Below, piece by piece: positions 8,399-18,053 of a stretch of 64,000 bases of DNA (position 1 is the first letter of the stretch; each line of letters starts with the position of its first letter). The position numbers and the translations under genes are program-made. This stretch comes from Thiohalomonas denitrificans (lineage in GTDB: Bacteria > Pseudomonadota > Gammaproteobacteria > Thiohalomonadales > Thiohalomonadaceae). Below the pieces are notes generated by a model. The model worked only from the letters and a program-made list of their open reading frames with translations. It was not told the origin of the DNA and ran no database searches. The DNA is taken from positions 1 to 64,000 of the forward strand of contig NZ_JAENYR010000002.1 of assembly GCF_016841685.1 (NCBI RefSeq), in the 5' to 3' direction.

Positions 8399-9598
8399 AT
8401 GTTGGGCGAATTACAAGTACTGTTGGCGGGACGCGCCAGGGACGAACTGGACTCCATCGAGAAACGCATTGAACCGGGTTTCGGATGGAGGGTCACGACC
8501 CGTTTGATTACCAATGGGCACGTGGACCCGCTTTACGGGATTCGAGAGTTGCCGCCGGTACTCATTTTTGTCCTTTCCAGCAACTGGGCAGAAGAGCTCA
8601 GGGTGCTGGCCGATCGTCCGATCGGAACCCGGGTGCCAACGGTCATCGTCGGTCCCAGGGAGAATACACAGGCCATGCGCATGGCGATGCACGGGGGCGC
8701 TCGGGACTACTTTACTTTTCCAGTGCCGGCAGATGACCTGAACCGCGTGCTGCGTCAGATTGCCAGTGACCAGCTCGTCAATGTTCGGAACGACGGTACG
8801 GCGGAATCGGGTCCGCAGCTTGCGGTGGTCGTCGGAGCCAAAGGTGGAGCCGGCAGCAGCGTTGTGGCTGCGAACCTCGCGCTTGCCCTGGTCGTGGACC
8901 GGATGAGTGTGTCGCTGCTGGACCTGGATCTCCAGACCGGTTCCCTGCCGACGCTGCTGGACCTGAACCCGACCGGAGGCGGTCTCGAAGAGGCCATCCG
9001 CAGGGCCCCGGAGATTGATGAGGTGGCGATAGAAGGCTACATGCTGCGACATCACAGTGGTTTGCGGCTCCTGTCTCCAACCGAGCGCGCCCCACTCGGG
9101 TATTCACCGGACCCGGAACGCCTGGAACGTATTTTGGGCCTTCTCAAGCGAGGCTATGAGCGGGTGATCGTCGATATTCCTCGTCAGCTCGATTTCTCGT
9201 CGGCGGTTGCGCTGGGCGCCGCCGATCGGGTCTTTTTGATTCTGCAACAGGATGTTGCCCACTTGCGGGAGGCCAAGCACTTCATCGAATCGGCGGCGGG
9301 ATATGCCGGGCTTGACCCGAAGCGGATCGTGGCGGTGGTGAATCGCTGGCAGAAGCGGGGAACGGTATCGGTGGAGGATGTCGAAAAAGCGCTCGGAGGT
9401 ATCCAGGTGGTGCGGCTTCCCAATGATTACGAGCGGATCTCCGATAGCGTCAACAGCGGAATTCCAGTAGTGGAAGCCGCGCCCAAGACCGCCTTCGGGC
9501 AGGCGATGAAGAAGATGAGCCGATTACTTGAACTCGAGTCGACGAAGAAGCCGAAGAGTCGTCTGGGATTTTCGTTGCTGGGATGGAATCGGGGGTAA
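8399..9598 (+). CDS. cpaE: CpaE/TadZ-like localisation ATPase
   Basis: 399 residues. The N-terminal half (to about 120) is a receiver-like domain without an obvious phosphorylation site. The C-terminal half is a ParA/MinD-type fold. Its P-loop reads GAKGGAGSS where ParA proteins have KGGxGKT, so the catalytic lysine is replaced, as in atypical TadZ/CpaE proteins. TadZ/CpaE places the pilus machine at the pole. AAAGGAG precedes the ATG at 8399. It starts the cytoplasmic block cpaE-cpaF-tadB-tadC. Confidence 0.9.
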   Translation: MLGELQVLLAGRARDELDSIEKRIEPGFGWRVTTRLITNGHVDPLYGIRELPPVLIFVLSSNWAEELRVLADRPIGTRVPTVIVGPRENTQAMRMAMHGGARDYFTFPVPADDLNRVLRQIASDQLVNVRNDGTAESGPQLAVVVGAKGGAGSSVVAANLALALVVDRMSVSLLDLDLQTGSLPTLLDLNPTGGGLEEAIRRAPEIDEVAIEGYMLRHHSGLRLLSPTERAPLGYSPDPERLERILGLLKRGYERVIVDIPRQLDFSSAVALGAADRVFLILQQDVAHLREAKHFIESAAGYAGLDPKRIVAVVNRWQKRGTVSVEDVEKALGGIQVVRLPNDYERISDSVNSGIPVVEAAPKTAFGQAMKKMSRLLELESTKKPKSRLGFSLLGWNRG

Positions 9599-9601
9599 GA
9601 A

Positions 9602-10972
9602 ATGATGCGACATCAAGTCAATAGGGATATGGCCTCCGAAGTGGGGACTACACAAGCCTCGTGGGAGAGTGCGGACTCACGAGGAACGGAGGAGAAGTGG
9701 AAGCGGCATATCAATGAGAAATTGTTGACGGTACTGGATCTGTCGCTGCTTTCGGGGCTCGGCGAAGCGGAAGCACGACGACAGATTCGCGAGGTGAGCC
9801 GTGAGGTGATCGAGGCCGAGGCCATTCCCCTCAGTGTGACGGCGCGCCAACGCATCGTGCGCCAGATCGAGGATGAGATACTCGGCCTGGGTCCCCTTGA
9901 ACCGATCCTCGCCGATCCCACCGTATCGGACATTCTCGTCAATGGCGCCCACAGCATCTACGTCGAGCGATACGGAAAGCTGGAGCAGACCGATGCACGC
10001 TTTCATGACGATGCGCATCTGATGAATATCATCGACCGCATCGTCTCCCGCGTGGGGCGCCGTATCGATGAGTCATCGCCCATGGTCGATGCGCGCCTGA
10101 CTGACGGCTCACGCGTTAACGTCGTCATCCCGCCGCTGGCCATCGATGGTCCGACCCTCTCGATTCGCCGCTTCCCCGCTGAACGCCTGGATGCGGGCAT
10201 GCTGGTGGAGTTGGGTGCGATGTCGACGACCATTCGGCAGCTCTTCGACGGCGTGGTGCGCGGCAGATTGAACGTACTGATCTCGGGTGGCACGGGTTCC
10301 GGCAAGACGACGCTGCTGAATGTGATGTCGGGCTCCATACCCTCCGACGAGCGGATCGTCACCATAGAGGACTCGGCGGAACTGCAGCTACAGCAGCCGC
10401 ATGTGGTCCGACTCGAGACCCGTCCGCCCAATATCGAGGGGAGGGGTGAAGTTGCTCAGCGCGACCTGGTCCGTAATGCCCTGCGTATGCGCCCGGACCG
10501 CATTGTCGTCGGCGAGGTCCGTGGTTCCGAGGCACTGGACATGCTGCAGGCAATGAATACCGGTCACGACGGCTCCATGACGACCATTCATGCCAATACT
10601 CCGCGTGATGCGCTGACGCGTATCGAATCGATGGTGGCGATGGCAGGGGTCAATATCCCACCCCGCGCGTTGCGCGCCCAAATTGCGTCGGCGGTGGATT
10701 TCGTGATCCAGCTGGAGCGGCAACAGGACGGTGGACGGCGTGTGGTCGGTGTCCAGGAGATCACCGGCATGGAGGGTGAGATTATCACCATGTCCGAAAT
10801 TTTTTCTTTCCGTCGCCGCGGTTTGGATGAGGAGGGCCGGGTGAAGGGCGAATTCGTAGCCAGCGGCGTGGTTCCCCAGTTCCATGAACGCCTGGTTCAG
10901 CACGGCATCGACATGGGGCTCGACCTATACGAACCAGAGGAGGGCTTCGGGCATGGAATGGGGCTCAACTGA
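9602..10972 (+). CDS. cpaF: Tad secretion ATPase CpaF/TadA
   Basis: 456 residues, the hexameric type II/IV secretion ATPase that powers Flp pilus extension. It shows Walker [10 protein letters not shown] (about 231-239), the Asp box [12 protein letters not shown], Walker B-type [14 protein letters not shown] and the His box [11 protein letters not shown]. The N-terminal region contains [20 protein letters not shown], the CpaF signature. It lies 3 bp after cpaE and overlaps tadB by 20 bp. Confidence 0.96.
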   Translation: MMRHQVNRDMASEVGTTQASWESADSRGTEEKWKRHINEKLLTVLDLSLLSGLGEAEARRQIREVSREVIEAEAIPLSVTARQRIVRQIEDEILGLGPLEPILADPTVSDILVNGAHSIYVERYGKLEQTDARFHDDAHLMNIIDRIVSRVGRRIDESSPMVDARLTDGSRVNVVIPPLAIDGPTLSIRRFPAERLDAGMLVELGAMSTTIRQLFDGVVRGRLNVLISGGTGSGKTTLLNVMSGSIPSDERIVTIEDSAELQLQQPHVVRLETRPPNIEGRGEVAQRDLVRNALRMRPDRIVVGEVRGSEALDMLQAMNTGHDGSMTTIHANTPRDALTRIESMVAMAGVNIPPRALRAQIASAVDFVIQLERQQDGGRRVVGVQEITGMEGEIITMSEIFSFRRRGLDEEGRVKGEFVASGVVPQFHERLVQHGIDMGLDLYEPEEGFGHGMGLN

Positions 10973-11927
10973 AACGCTGATCTTTATCGGGTTGGTCTTT
11001 GCGGCTGTGGTGCTGCTGACTTTCAGTTTCGTCGTGCCGGTCTTCGGTGAAAGCCGGGCGGTGCGCAAACGCCTGCAGAGGAGGCTGGGTGAATTGGCGG
11101 CCAGCGACCCTGGGCCGGCACGCGGTGCGCGTCGCCGCGAAAAGCCGAAGGGTGCTGTGGAGCAGGCCATGGAGGGGCTGCCGGGAATGCCGGCGCTGGC
11201 AGCGACGGCGGAACAGGCCGGTTACACGAAGTCCGCTCATCAGCTGGTGCTCCGAACCCTCGGGGTCGCAGTGGGCGCGGCACTGGTCGTGGGGCTCTTT
11301 ACGCACCAACCCGGGTGGGCTGCCCTGGCGGGCATCGGGGTCGCTCTTCTTGCTTACGCCAAACTGCATGCCGACCGTGCCAGGCGCATCGCCAAGTTTG
11401 AAGAGCAACTCCAGGACGGAGTGGGCGTCATGGTACGGGCCCTGCGAGCCGGACACCCATTTACCGAGGCGCTGCGGCTGGTCGCCGATGATCTCGAACC
11501 CCCGATCGGTCGCGAGTTCGCCATCGTCTTCGCCGATATCAATTATGGCGGAGATGTACGCCGTGCGCTGCTCGGACTGCTGTCTCGAGTCCCGAGCGTC
11601 ACGGTGATGGCGCTGGTGACAGCGGTACTGGTGCAGAGGGAGACCGGAGGCAATCTGGCCGAGATCCTGGAAAAGATCGGAGAGGTGACTCGCGCCCGAT
11701 TCCGATTCCAGCGGCGGGTGAAGACGCTTTCGGCCGAGGCGCGTCTCTCGGCCTGGGTACTGGCGCTGGTGCCTTTGGGTCTTTTCGCGGCCATTTCGGT
11801 GACGACGCCCGATTATCTGCCGCGGCTGATCAACGACCCGTTGGGACAAAAGCTGGTGATGGGCGCCGTTGTCTTGGGGACTATTGGCATTTTCTGGATT
11901 CGCAAACTGCTACGCATCCAGGTCTGA
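10953..11927 (+). CDS. tadB: Tad inner-membrane platform protein TadB
   Basis: 324 residues with a type II secretion F (T2SSF) domain at about 150-280 and hydrophobic helices at both ends. It forms the inner-membrane platform with TadC. The start at 10953 (MEWGSTE) follows an AGAGGAGG stretch; the frame is open further upstream inside cpaF, but that would give an atypical N-terminus. Confidence 0.92.
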   Translation: MEWGSTETLIFIGLVFAAVVLLTFSFVVPVFGESRAVRKRLQRRLGELAASDPGPARGARRREKPKGAVEQAMEGLPGMPALAATAEQAGYTKSAHQLVLRTLGVAVGAALVVGLFTHQPGWAALAGIGVALLAYAKLHADRARRIAKFEEQLQDGVGVMVRALRAGHPFTEALRLVADDLEPPIGREFAIVFADINYGGDVRRALLGLLSRVPSVTVMALVTAVLVQRETGGNLAEILEKIGEVTRARFRFQRRVKTLSAEARLSAWVLALVPLGLFAAISVTTPDYLPRLINDPLGQKLVMGAVVLGTIGIFWIRKLLRIQV

Positions 11928-11940
11928 CAGGAGTGGGGAC

Positions 11941-12897
11941 ATGGATTATCTTGTGGCACTTTTAAGCCGGTTTTCGGGATCACCCGAAGCGGTATCGGTT
12001 GTCTTCAGCATGGTCATGGGCGTAGCGGCCTTTTCCTTTGGGGTGGCGGGGCTTTTGCTGGTCAATGGGCTGAACAGCCCGACGCGCCAGCGGCTGCAGC
12101 GCCTGACGGAGGACTCCTCGACCCGTCGAAAGGGGTTCGCCGCCCGTTTCATGGAGCGTCTGACGCCCTACTACGACCGAATCATTCCGAAAGACCATCG
12201 CGAGCAGGCCCATGTGAGGCGTCAGCTGATCCGGGCCGGCGTGCGCCGGCCCAATGCTCTCGGCTCCTTTTATGCACTGAAGATCATGCTTTCCGTAGGG
12301 CTTCCACTGCTGGTGTTTGTTGTTGCCGCCTGGATCCCGGGGTTGTCGATGCAGCAAGTGGTGTTTGGGGCAGCAATAGGAGCGGGAGTGGGCCTGTTTG
12401 GTCCCAATTATCTCCTTCAGAAAAAGGTGGCCGCTCGCCAGCGCCGTCTCATGGAGGGACTGCCGGACGCCCTTGACCTGCTGGTGGTCTGTGCGGAGGC
12501 AGGGCTTGGGCTCAAGGGGGCCATACAGCGGGTCGCGGACGATCTGGGGGTCAGTCATCCGGAATTGGCCGGGGAGCTGGCGTTGGTCAACGTCGAGGTC
12601 CGTGCCGGTCTCTCCCATACGGATGCTTTGAGGAATCTTGCCGAACGGACCGGACTGGAAGAGCTGCGCGGCCTGGTTACTCTGCTGGTGCAGAGCATGC
12701 GCTTTGGCACCAGCATTGCCGATGCCCTGCGCATCTATGCGACGGAGTTCCGCGATCGACGGATGCAGAAAGCGGAAGAGGCAGCCGCCAAGATCGGTAC
12801 CAAAATGATCTTTCCGCTGGTGCTGTGTCTTTTTCCGTCCTTCTTTCTGGTAGCGATCGGCCCGGCCATACTCGGCGTGCTGGCAGCATTTCGTTGA
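11941..12897 (+). CDS. tadC: Tad inner-membrane platform protein TadC
   Basis: 318 residues with a T2SSF domain (DALDLLVVCAEAGLGLKGAI; GTKMIFPLVLCLFPSFFLV) and three or four membrane helices. It partners TadB. The ATG at 11941 is preceded by ACAGGAG; the open frame upstream lies inside tadB and is not likely used. It ends the main Tad block. Confidence 0.93.
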   Translation: MDYLVALLSRFSGSPEAVSVVFSMVMGVAAFSFGVAGLLLVNGLNSPTRQRLQRLTEDSSTRRKGFAARFMERLTPYYDRIIPKDHREQAHVRRQLIRAGVRRPNALGSFYALKIMLSVGLPLLVFVVAAWIPGLSMQQVVFGAAIGAGVGLFGPNYLLQKKVAARQRRLMEGLPDALDLLVVCAEAGLGLKGAIQRVADDLGVSHPELAGELALVNVEVRAGLSHTDALRNLAERTGLEELRGLVTLLVQSMRFGTSIADALRIYATEFRDRRMQKAEEAAAKIGTKMIFPLVLCLFPSFFLVAIGPAILGVLAAFR

Positions 12898-12968
12898 GGA
12901 ACCTCGGGCAAACCCTGAGGGGGATATGCTTATCAGGGCGTTGGCTTTTTAATTCTTTCGCACTGAGG

Positions 12969-13015
12969 CTCTCCCGGAGCGACAGAGGGCTTTTGCGACA
13001 CCTCCTCCGGGAGAG
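12969..13015 (+). terminator. Hairpin after tadC
   Basis: Perfect 11-bp arms ctctcccggag (12969-12979) and ctccgggagag (13005-13015) lie 70 bp after the tadC stop. There is no T run, so it may be a repeat or an RNA-stabilising hairpin and not a factor-independent terminator. The remainder of 12898-13382 holds only repeats. Confidence 0.4.
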
Positions 13016-13247
13016 GGGACCCAAAAATGGTCTCGACTAGCCGTCGGGAATCATCGTTTGAATCCCGGCCCCTCCCGGAAAAAAAGAGGAAGTTAAGTGA
13101 ATGAGGAGTAGGGCGGAAGGCGCGCCTCGATGTTCAATAAAGGTTCGTTCGGTCCGCTCCGTAATTCGCCGTTTGCCGCTGGGGACGCAGACGTCGGCTT
13201 TTTCAGGATTCGCGAAGCGATTTGAGGATAAAGGTAACTGCTCAACC

Positions 13248-13323
13248 CGTCATTCCCGCGGAGGCGGGAATCCAGAGAGCAGCGGCATGGCTCAAAATGG
13301 ATCCCCGCCTGCGCGGGGATGAC
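13248..13323. repeat. Palindromic extragenic repeat
   Basis: The sequence cgtcattcccgcggaggcgg at the left is mirrored by ccccgcctgcgcggggatga at the right, with aatccagagagc in between. This is a widespread proteobacterial extragenic repeat type. It lies between tadC and the TPR lipoprotein gene. Confidence 0.7.
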
Positions 13324-13382
13324 GAATCTCCTGCGCCGCGCATGATCAACCGGGCTAGCAGTTACGGATAAAGGAGCAAAGA

Positions 13383-14312
13383 ATGAAAGTAGCTGACGCG
13401 ATTCGAATGATGGGGGCTTTGGCCATCGCGGCCGTGATGGCCGGTTGTGCATCAACTCCGAAACAGTCCACCAGTGGATCTTTCGACCATCTCTACGATG
13501 GCAAGGAGAAAGTGGCGTATGCCACGGAAATGCCTGTCCAGAACGTCACGGAGGCGATAACCAGGGGCGACAAGGCTATGGGACGGGGCGACAGGGATCT
13601 GGCGCTCTACCGTTATGTGCAGGCCCTTGAGTTCGACCCTCGAGCCGTTCCGGTCTATGAACGTATCGGTGCGATACATCTGGAGCGGAAGCGCCTCGCC
13701 CTCGCCGCAAGGGCCTTCAGAAGCGGTCTTCAATTCGACAATGAACACCCGGGCCTTAATGAGGGGCTCGGGCTCACCCTGTTACGCGCGAGGCGCTATG
13801 ACGAGAGCAGAGAGACACTGGAACTCGCCGTGCAGATCGATATTCGTCGTTGGCGGGCCCATAACGCGCTAGGGATTCTGGCCGATCTACGTGGCGACTA
13901 TGTCACGGCCCGGAAGTCCTATGAGACCGCACTGCTCCTGGTGCCCAAATCCGCACGGGTCCACAACAACCTGGGCTATTCACTTTACCTCTCACAAGAT
14001 TATGACCAGGCGATCGCCCGCTTGAGAACCGCTGTCAACCGGGATCCCGAATACGGGCGGGCGTGGCGCAATCTGGGGTTGGTTCTGGCCAGGACCGGAC
14101 ATTACGAAGAGGCCGTGGCTGCATTTCGGCGTGTAACGGACAAGCCGGGTGCGTACAACAATGTCGGTTATCTTTCACTCCATAACAACGACCTCGATTC
14201 GGCACAAAAATATCTCGACCGTGCCATCCACCTTTCGCCGCAGTACTACGAAAGGGCGCATGAAAACCTGGAGGTGGTTAGGAACCGGCCCCACCGGGCC
14301 GGGGCCAACTGA
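13383..14312 (+). CDS. tadD: TadD-like TPR lipoprotein
   Basis: 309 residues. The signal peptide ends in the lipobox VMAGC, so Cys near residue 22 is lipidated. About six tetratricopeptide-like repeats follow (for example ALYRYVQALEFDPRAVPVYERIG and KSARVHNNLGYSLYLS spans). TadD-type lipoproteins help the secretin assemble. It is separated from tadC by about 485 bp of repeats, so it may have its own promoter. The position after tadC supports the assignment. Confidence 0.83.
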   Translation: MKVADAIRMMGALAIAAVMAGCASTPKQSTSGSFDHLYDGKEKVAYATEMPVQNVTEAITRGDKAMGRGDRDLALYRYVQALEFDPRAVPVYERIGAIHLERKRLALAARAFRSGLQFDNEHPGLNEGLGLTLLRARRYDESRETLELAVQIDIRRWRAHNALGILADLRGDYVTARKSYETALLLVPKSARVHNNLGYSLYLSQDYDQAIARLRTAVNRDPEYGRAWRNLGLVLARTGHYEEAVAAFRRVTDKPGAYNNVGYLSLHNNDLDSAQKYLDRAIHLSPQYYERAHENLEVVRNRPHRAGAN

Positions 14313-14456
14313 GATTCCGGCCAGGCTGTTGATGGCCATCGCTTGCTTCCATCAAGAAACCTAGTAAAATAGTCAACAACTGAAAGGATTTTCAGACACA
14401 AGATCAGCGAACGATTAATGCTGGGGCTAGTGGTTCATGCGTAATGCACAAACGAT

Positions 14457-14546
14457 GGTCGGTGGGGCTCCGGAGGATGCCGGGGCGAAACCCGACCCAC
14501 GGTGCAAACGGGGCCGCGCTCGCTATTCGTATAGCACCAAACAGCC
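14457..14546 (+). other. Possible structured leader of the hemerythrin-like gene
   Basis: Two nested pairings are visible upstream of the gene: GGTCGG (14457-14462) with CCGACC (14492-14497), and GGTGC near 14501 with GCACC near 14534. The stretch is GC-rich and lies about 30 bp before the ribosome-binding site. It does not match a riboswitch consensus I recognise. Confidence 0.3.
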
Positions 14547-14572
14547 TGCAACCTTAGACTAGGAGCCGTCTG

Positions 14573-14986
14573 ATGAAACGATCCGAGCCCCTGATCGCTC
14601 TGTCACGAGAGCACCACGGAGCACTTTCGCTTGCCCTTCGCGCCCGTCGCGTCGCCCATGGGGGTGAATCGGCGTCCGTGAAGAGCGTGGCTGACCTGGT
14701 GCGTCAGAAGTTTGAAACTGAACTCAAACCCCATTTCGATCAGGAAGAAAACTGGTTATTGCCAGTACTGGCCCGGGCCGGCGAAAAATTTCTGGTGCAA
14801 CGTACCCTCGCCGAGCATGCGGAACTGACCGACCTGGCCGACCGGTTGGCTTCACCCCGGCCCAGGGTTCTCCTCGCCTTTGCCGATGCACTCTCCCGTC
14901 ACGTACGTTTCGAGGAAAGGGAGCTATTCCCGGCGATAGAGCGTCTGCCGAATCATGCCGGAAAAGTGGCCGAAAAGATCTTCTGA
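14573..14986 (+). CDS. Hemerythrin-like HHE domain protein
   Basis: 137 residues forming a single four-helix HHE cation-binding domain. Candidate metal ligands are EHH near residues 13-15, KPHFDQEE near 51-58, EHAEL near 75 and RHVRFEEREL near 107-116. Such proteins bind a di-iron centre and are linked to oxygen, nitric oxide or iron sensing. GGAGCC lies before the ATG. It stands alone after the Tad locus, so its partner is unknown. Confidence 0.85.
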   Translation: MKRSEPLIALSREHHGALSLALRARRVAHGGESASVKSVADLVRQKFETELKPHFDQEENWLLPVLARAGEKFLVQRTLAEHAELTDLADRLASPRPRVLLAFADALSRHVRFEERELFPAIERLPNHAGKVAEKIF

Positions 14987-15063
14987 GCTTGGAGAACCCC
15001 TCACAGATCGGGTGTAGTGGGAAGGCACTTCGCCCATCCCGCAACTTACAACTCACAAGCACC

Positions 15064-15417
15064 ATCCGTAGGACGGATAAGCGTCAGCGCATCCGCCAAT
15101 AATCAGCCTGGGATAAGGTGGATGCGCTCCGCTTATCCACCCTACAGGGATCACAAGCACCATCTGTAGGGCGGATAAGCATCAGCGCATCCGCCAATAA
15201 TCCCGCCTGGGATAAGGCGGATGCGCTCCGTTTATCCACCCTACAGGACTACAACTCACAAGCACCATCCGTAGGGCGGATAAGCGCCAGCGCATCCGCC
15301 AACAACAAGCCTGGGATAAGGTGGATGCGCTCCGCTTATCCACCCTACAGGGATCACAAGCACCATCTGTAGGGCGGATAAGCGTCAGCGCATCCGTCAA
15401 CAACAGCCCGGGATAAG
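15064..15417. repeat. Array of about 83-bp palindromic repeats, left of the IS
   Basis: Copies at about 15064-15147, 15164-15247, 15270-15351 and a truncated one at 15369-15417. Each reads gtagggcggataagcgtcag at the left and ends in cgcttatccaccctacagg, so the two ends are complementary. The linkers (gatcacaagcaccat or actacaactcacaagcacc) are also conserved. The array resumes on the other side of the insertion sequence. Confidence 0.88.
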
Positions 15418-16730
15418 AGGGTGTACAAATAACTGTGTAACTGGTTATCTGCGACTAACGAAGAAGGAGAAGAATCAGTGACCAGTACCCAGAAGAAGAC
15501 CGATGCCCTGCTTGACGAGCTCCTGAAAGGCTGCCGCACCCCGGAAGACATTCTGGGCGAGCATGGCTTGTTGAAGCGACTGACCAAGCGGATGGTCGAA
15601 AGGACCCTTGAGGCGGAGATGAGCGACCACCTCGGGTATGAGCCCCATGCCCCGGAGGGACGGGGCACCGGCAACAGCCGAAATGGCAAGACCAAGAAGA
15701 CCGTCCAGAGCGATGCAGGGCAGTTCGAAATCGAGGTGCCGCGGGACCGGGAGGGGAGCTTTGAGCCGCAGCTGGTCAGAAAACGGCAGCGCCGGCTCGA
15801 TGGCTTCGATGACAAGGTCCTGGCGCTGTATGCACGAGGATTGTCGACACGGGATATCAAGGCGCAACTGGAAGAGCTGTACGGGGTCGATGTTTCGCCG
15901 ACCTTGATCTCAAACGTGACCGATGCGGTTCACGATGAGGTCCGGGCTTGGCAAAGCCGGCCACTGGCGGCGGTTTATCCGATCCTGTATTTCGACGTTT
16001 TGTACGTGAAATCGCGCGAGGATGGGCCGGTGAAGAACAAGGCGGTGTACCTGGCGCTGGGGATCAATTTGGAGGGCGAAAAGGAGCTGCTTGGGCTGTG
16101 GATGAACGAGACCGAAGGAGCGAAGTTCTGGTTGTCGGTATTCAACGATCTGAAGAACCGGGGCGTTGAGGACTGCTTCATCGCGTGCGTAGACGGCCTG
16201 AAGGGGCTACCCGAAGCGATCGAGGCGGTGTTCCCCAAGACCCAGGTCCAGCTATGCATCGTGCACAAGGTCCGCGGCTCACTGAAGTATGTCCCGTGGA
16301 AGGAGCGCAAGGCAGTCGCTGCCGACCTTCGGGCGGTTTACGGTGCCGCGACCCTGCTTGAAGCCGAGCAAGCCCTGGAGCGCTTCTCAGAGCGCTGGGA
16401 CGACAAGTATCCGGCGATCACCCCGAGCTGGCGCGCCGACTGGCAGCGCCTGATGGTGTTCTTCGACTACCCACGGGAGATCCGTAAAGTAATCTACACC
16501 ACGAACGCCATCGAATCGCTGAATTATTCGATGAGGAAGGTGCTGAAGAACCGCGGCGCGTTCCCGAACGATGAGTCGATCATGAAGCTCATGTTCATGG
16601 GCCTGAAGAACGTGGCCAGGAAATGGACCCGTCCCATTCGGGACTGGAAAGCGGCACTCAATCAGTTCGTCATTCTGTACGGCGACCGAGTGCCTAACTG
16701 AATTCAGTTACACAGATTACTTGACACCCT
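15418..16730 (+). mobile_element. IS256-family insertion sequence
   Basis: A 1313-bp element carrying one transposase gene. The terminal inverted repeats are about 26 bp: the left end begins agggtgtacaaataactgtg, the right end (reverse complement) begins agggtgtcaagtaatctgtg. It sits in the middle of one copy of the palindromic repeat array. No target-site duplication is seen; instead the 11 bases gtggatgcgct found in other copies are missing at the junction. Confidence 0.88.
15478..16701 (+). CDS. IS256-family (Mutator-like) transposase
   Basis: 407 residues, full length for the family, starting with GTG after AAGAAGGAGAAG. It has the family pattern SDHLGYE near residue 45, GNSRNGKTKKT near 63, the DDE catalytic region with ILYFDVLYVK (first Asp) and ACVDGLKG (second Asp), and the C-terminal TTNAIESLNYSMRKV segment that carries the catalytic Glu. 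No frameshift is seen, so the element may still be active. Confidence 0.95.
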   Translation: MTSTQKKTDALLDELLKGCRTPEDILGEHGLLKRLTKRMVERTLEAEMSDHLGYEPHAPEGRGTGNSRNGKTKKTVQSDAGQFEIEVPRDREGSFEPQLVRKRQRRLDGFDDKVLALYARGLSTRDIKAQLEELYGVDVSPTLISNVTDAVHDEVRAWQSRPLAAVYPILYFDVLYVKSREDGPVKNKAVYLALGINLEGEKELLGLWMNETEGAKFWLSVFNDLKNRGVEDCFIACVDGLKGLPEAIEAVFPKTQVQLCIVHKVRGSLKYVPWKERKAVAADLRAVYGAATLLEAEQALERFSERWDDKYPAITPSWRADWQRLMVFFDYPREIRKVIYTTNAIESLNYSMRKVLKNRGAFPNDESIMKLMFMGLKNVARKWTRPIRDWKAALNQFVILYGDRVPN

Positions 16731-16949
16731 CCGCTTATCCACCCTACAGGACTACAACTCACAAGCACCATCCGTAGGACGGATAAGCGTCAGCGCATCC
16801 GCCAATAATCCCGCCTGGGTAAGGTGGATGCGCTCCGCTTATCCACCCTACAGGGATCACAGGCACCATCCGTAGGGCGAATAAGCGTCAGCGCATCCGC
16901 GTTCTTCCCCGTCGTTTGGTGGATGCGCTCCGCTTATCCACCCTACAGG
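16731..16949. repeat. Array of palindromic repeats, right of the IS
   Basis: It begins with the 20-bp end of the interrupted copy (ccgcttatccaccctacagg) and continues with copies at about 16771-16853 and 16870-16949. The last copy has a different centre (gttcttccccgtcgtttgg), which suggests that only the arms are kept. Confidence 0.85.
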
Positions 16950-16972
16950 AGTGTATGCCCAGCGGTATTACA

Positions 16973-17758
16973 CTATTTCCCGGATGGACCTTCGATGGGA
17001 ACAGTAACACTGATCATGCCTATCACGTCGCCGCCTTCCAGCCCGTCTTTCTCGTAACCGAGGACGTCCAACTCGCCCTTGGGTTTGCCGTGGCAAGCCA
17101 GGCATGGCTCCATCAGTTCGACCGGTTCGAAGTACCGGTAGACCGGCTGTTTGCCCATCATCGTCTCTTCGCCGTAGGGCTTACCATCATGGTCAGGTTG
17201 GATGAAGCGCGTGAGCACCGCCTTGTCCATGCTGTCGGGGGCATTGCTGGGATGCCGGTAGTTGCGGGCCGGTTGGCGGGTGACGATGCCGGTCCGGGAG
17301 TTGAACATCAGACCGGCCTCGCGGGCCCACTTGGCCGGCAGGAAGTGTTTCCAACCGGTTCCCTTCACATTGAGCCTGTCCTGATTGTTGTCGATGCTGA
17401 GTTTGCCCGCCCAGATGAGCTTGTCGAGAATACGCTGCTGTGCCGGGGTGATGTCCATGAGCTGTGGTTCCAGCGCGGCGAGCCACTGTTCGACGAAGTA
17501 ATCGCCCGTGAATCCCTTGTCGCCCAGCTCGGGATCGGTGAGTTTCTTCATATGGCTGAAGATCACCAGGCGGCCGACGGCGAGTGCCTGAGAGATCATC
17601 TCTGCCGTGGCACGGCCCTGCTCTTGCGGCACCTTCTCCAAAAACAGGTATTCCGGATGCCCCCCTTGGTTCGGCACACCGATCTCCTCGGCGATGGACA
17701 GGCAGGAGAAAAAGAGCAGGCCGACGCCGGCCGCTGTCGGTAATACCAACTTTTTCAT
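16973..17758 (-). CDS. Exported c-type heme protein with DUF3365 (Tll0287-like) domain
   Basis: 261 residues. A signal peptide (about 1-23, ending LSIAEE) is followed by a DUF3365 domain that covers most of the protein. Near the C-terminus is CLACHGKP, a CxxCH heme c attachment motif, followed by the conserved LEGGDVIGMISVTVP end. Family members bind heme in a PAS-like fold and may be redox or gas sensors. GGAGGGG lies before the ATG. It is transcribed away from the cytochrome operon, with more than 700 bp between them. Function is not established. Confidence 0.85.
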   Translation of the reverse strand: MKKLVLPTAAGVGLLFFSCLSIAEEIGVPNQGGHPEYLFLEKVPQEQGRATAEMISQALAVGRLVIFSHMKKLTDPELGDKGFTGDYFVEQWLAALEPQLMDITPAQQRILDKLIWAGKLSIDNNQDRLNVKGTGWKHFLPAKWAREAGLMFNSRTGIVTRQPARNYRHPSNAPDSMDKAVLTRFIQPDHDGKPYGEETMMGKQPVYRYFEPVELMEPCLACHGKPKGELDVLGYEKDGLEGGDVIGMISVTVPIEGPSGK

Positions 17759-18053
17759 GTGAATCCCCTCCGGTATTTATTAGTGTTATGGTCCGGTAAA
17801 AGTATTACAGGCGGCGGGTAGGAGTGTTGTTTCAAGTTGTAACCGGATGTTTCCGGTCCGACCAGATCGTGGTCGGTTTATAATAATTCTTAGAATCTTT
17901 CGCGGTTCTTGTTATTAGAATTCGTTGTGGGTCTCTGGACCAGAGAGCTCGTCATCATTAGAATGGCGGGAATAGTAAGTAGCTCGCATGGAAAATGCGT
18001 TCCCGCTTGTTGCCAGACTGGAGGGGGCAGTATTTACCAAAGGAGAGCTACGC

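Noticed and set aside
15064-16949. CRISPR array
   Set aside because: The repeated units are about 83 bp long, themselves palindromic, and the intervals between them are conserved and not unique spacers. No cas gene is near.
17608-17630. Sigma-54 promoter-like TGGCAC sequence
   Set aside because: It lies within the DUF3365 gene, and the distance to the TTGC half does not fit.
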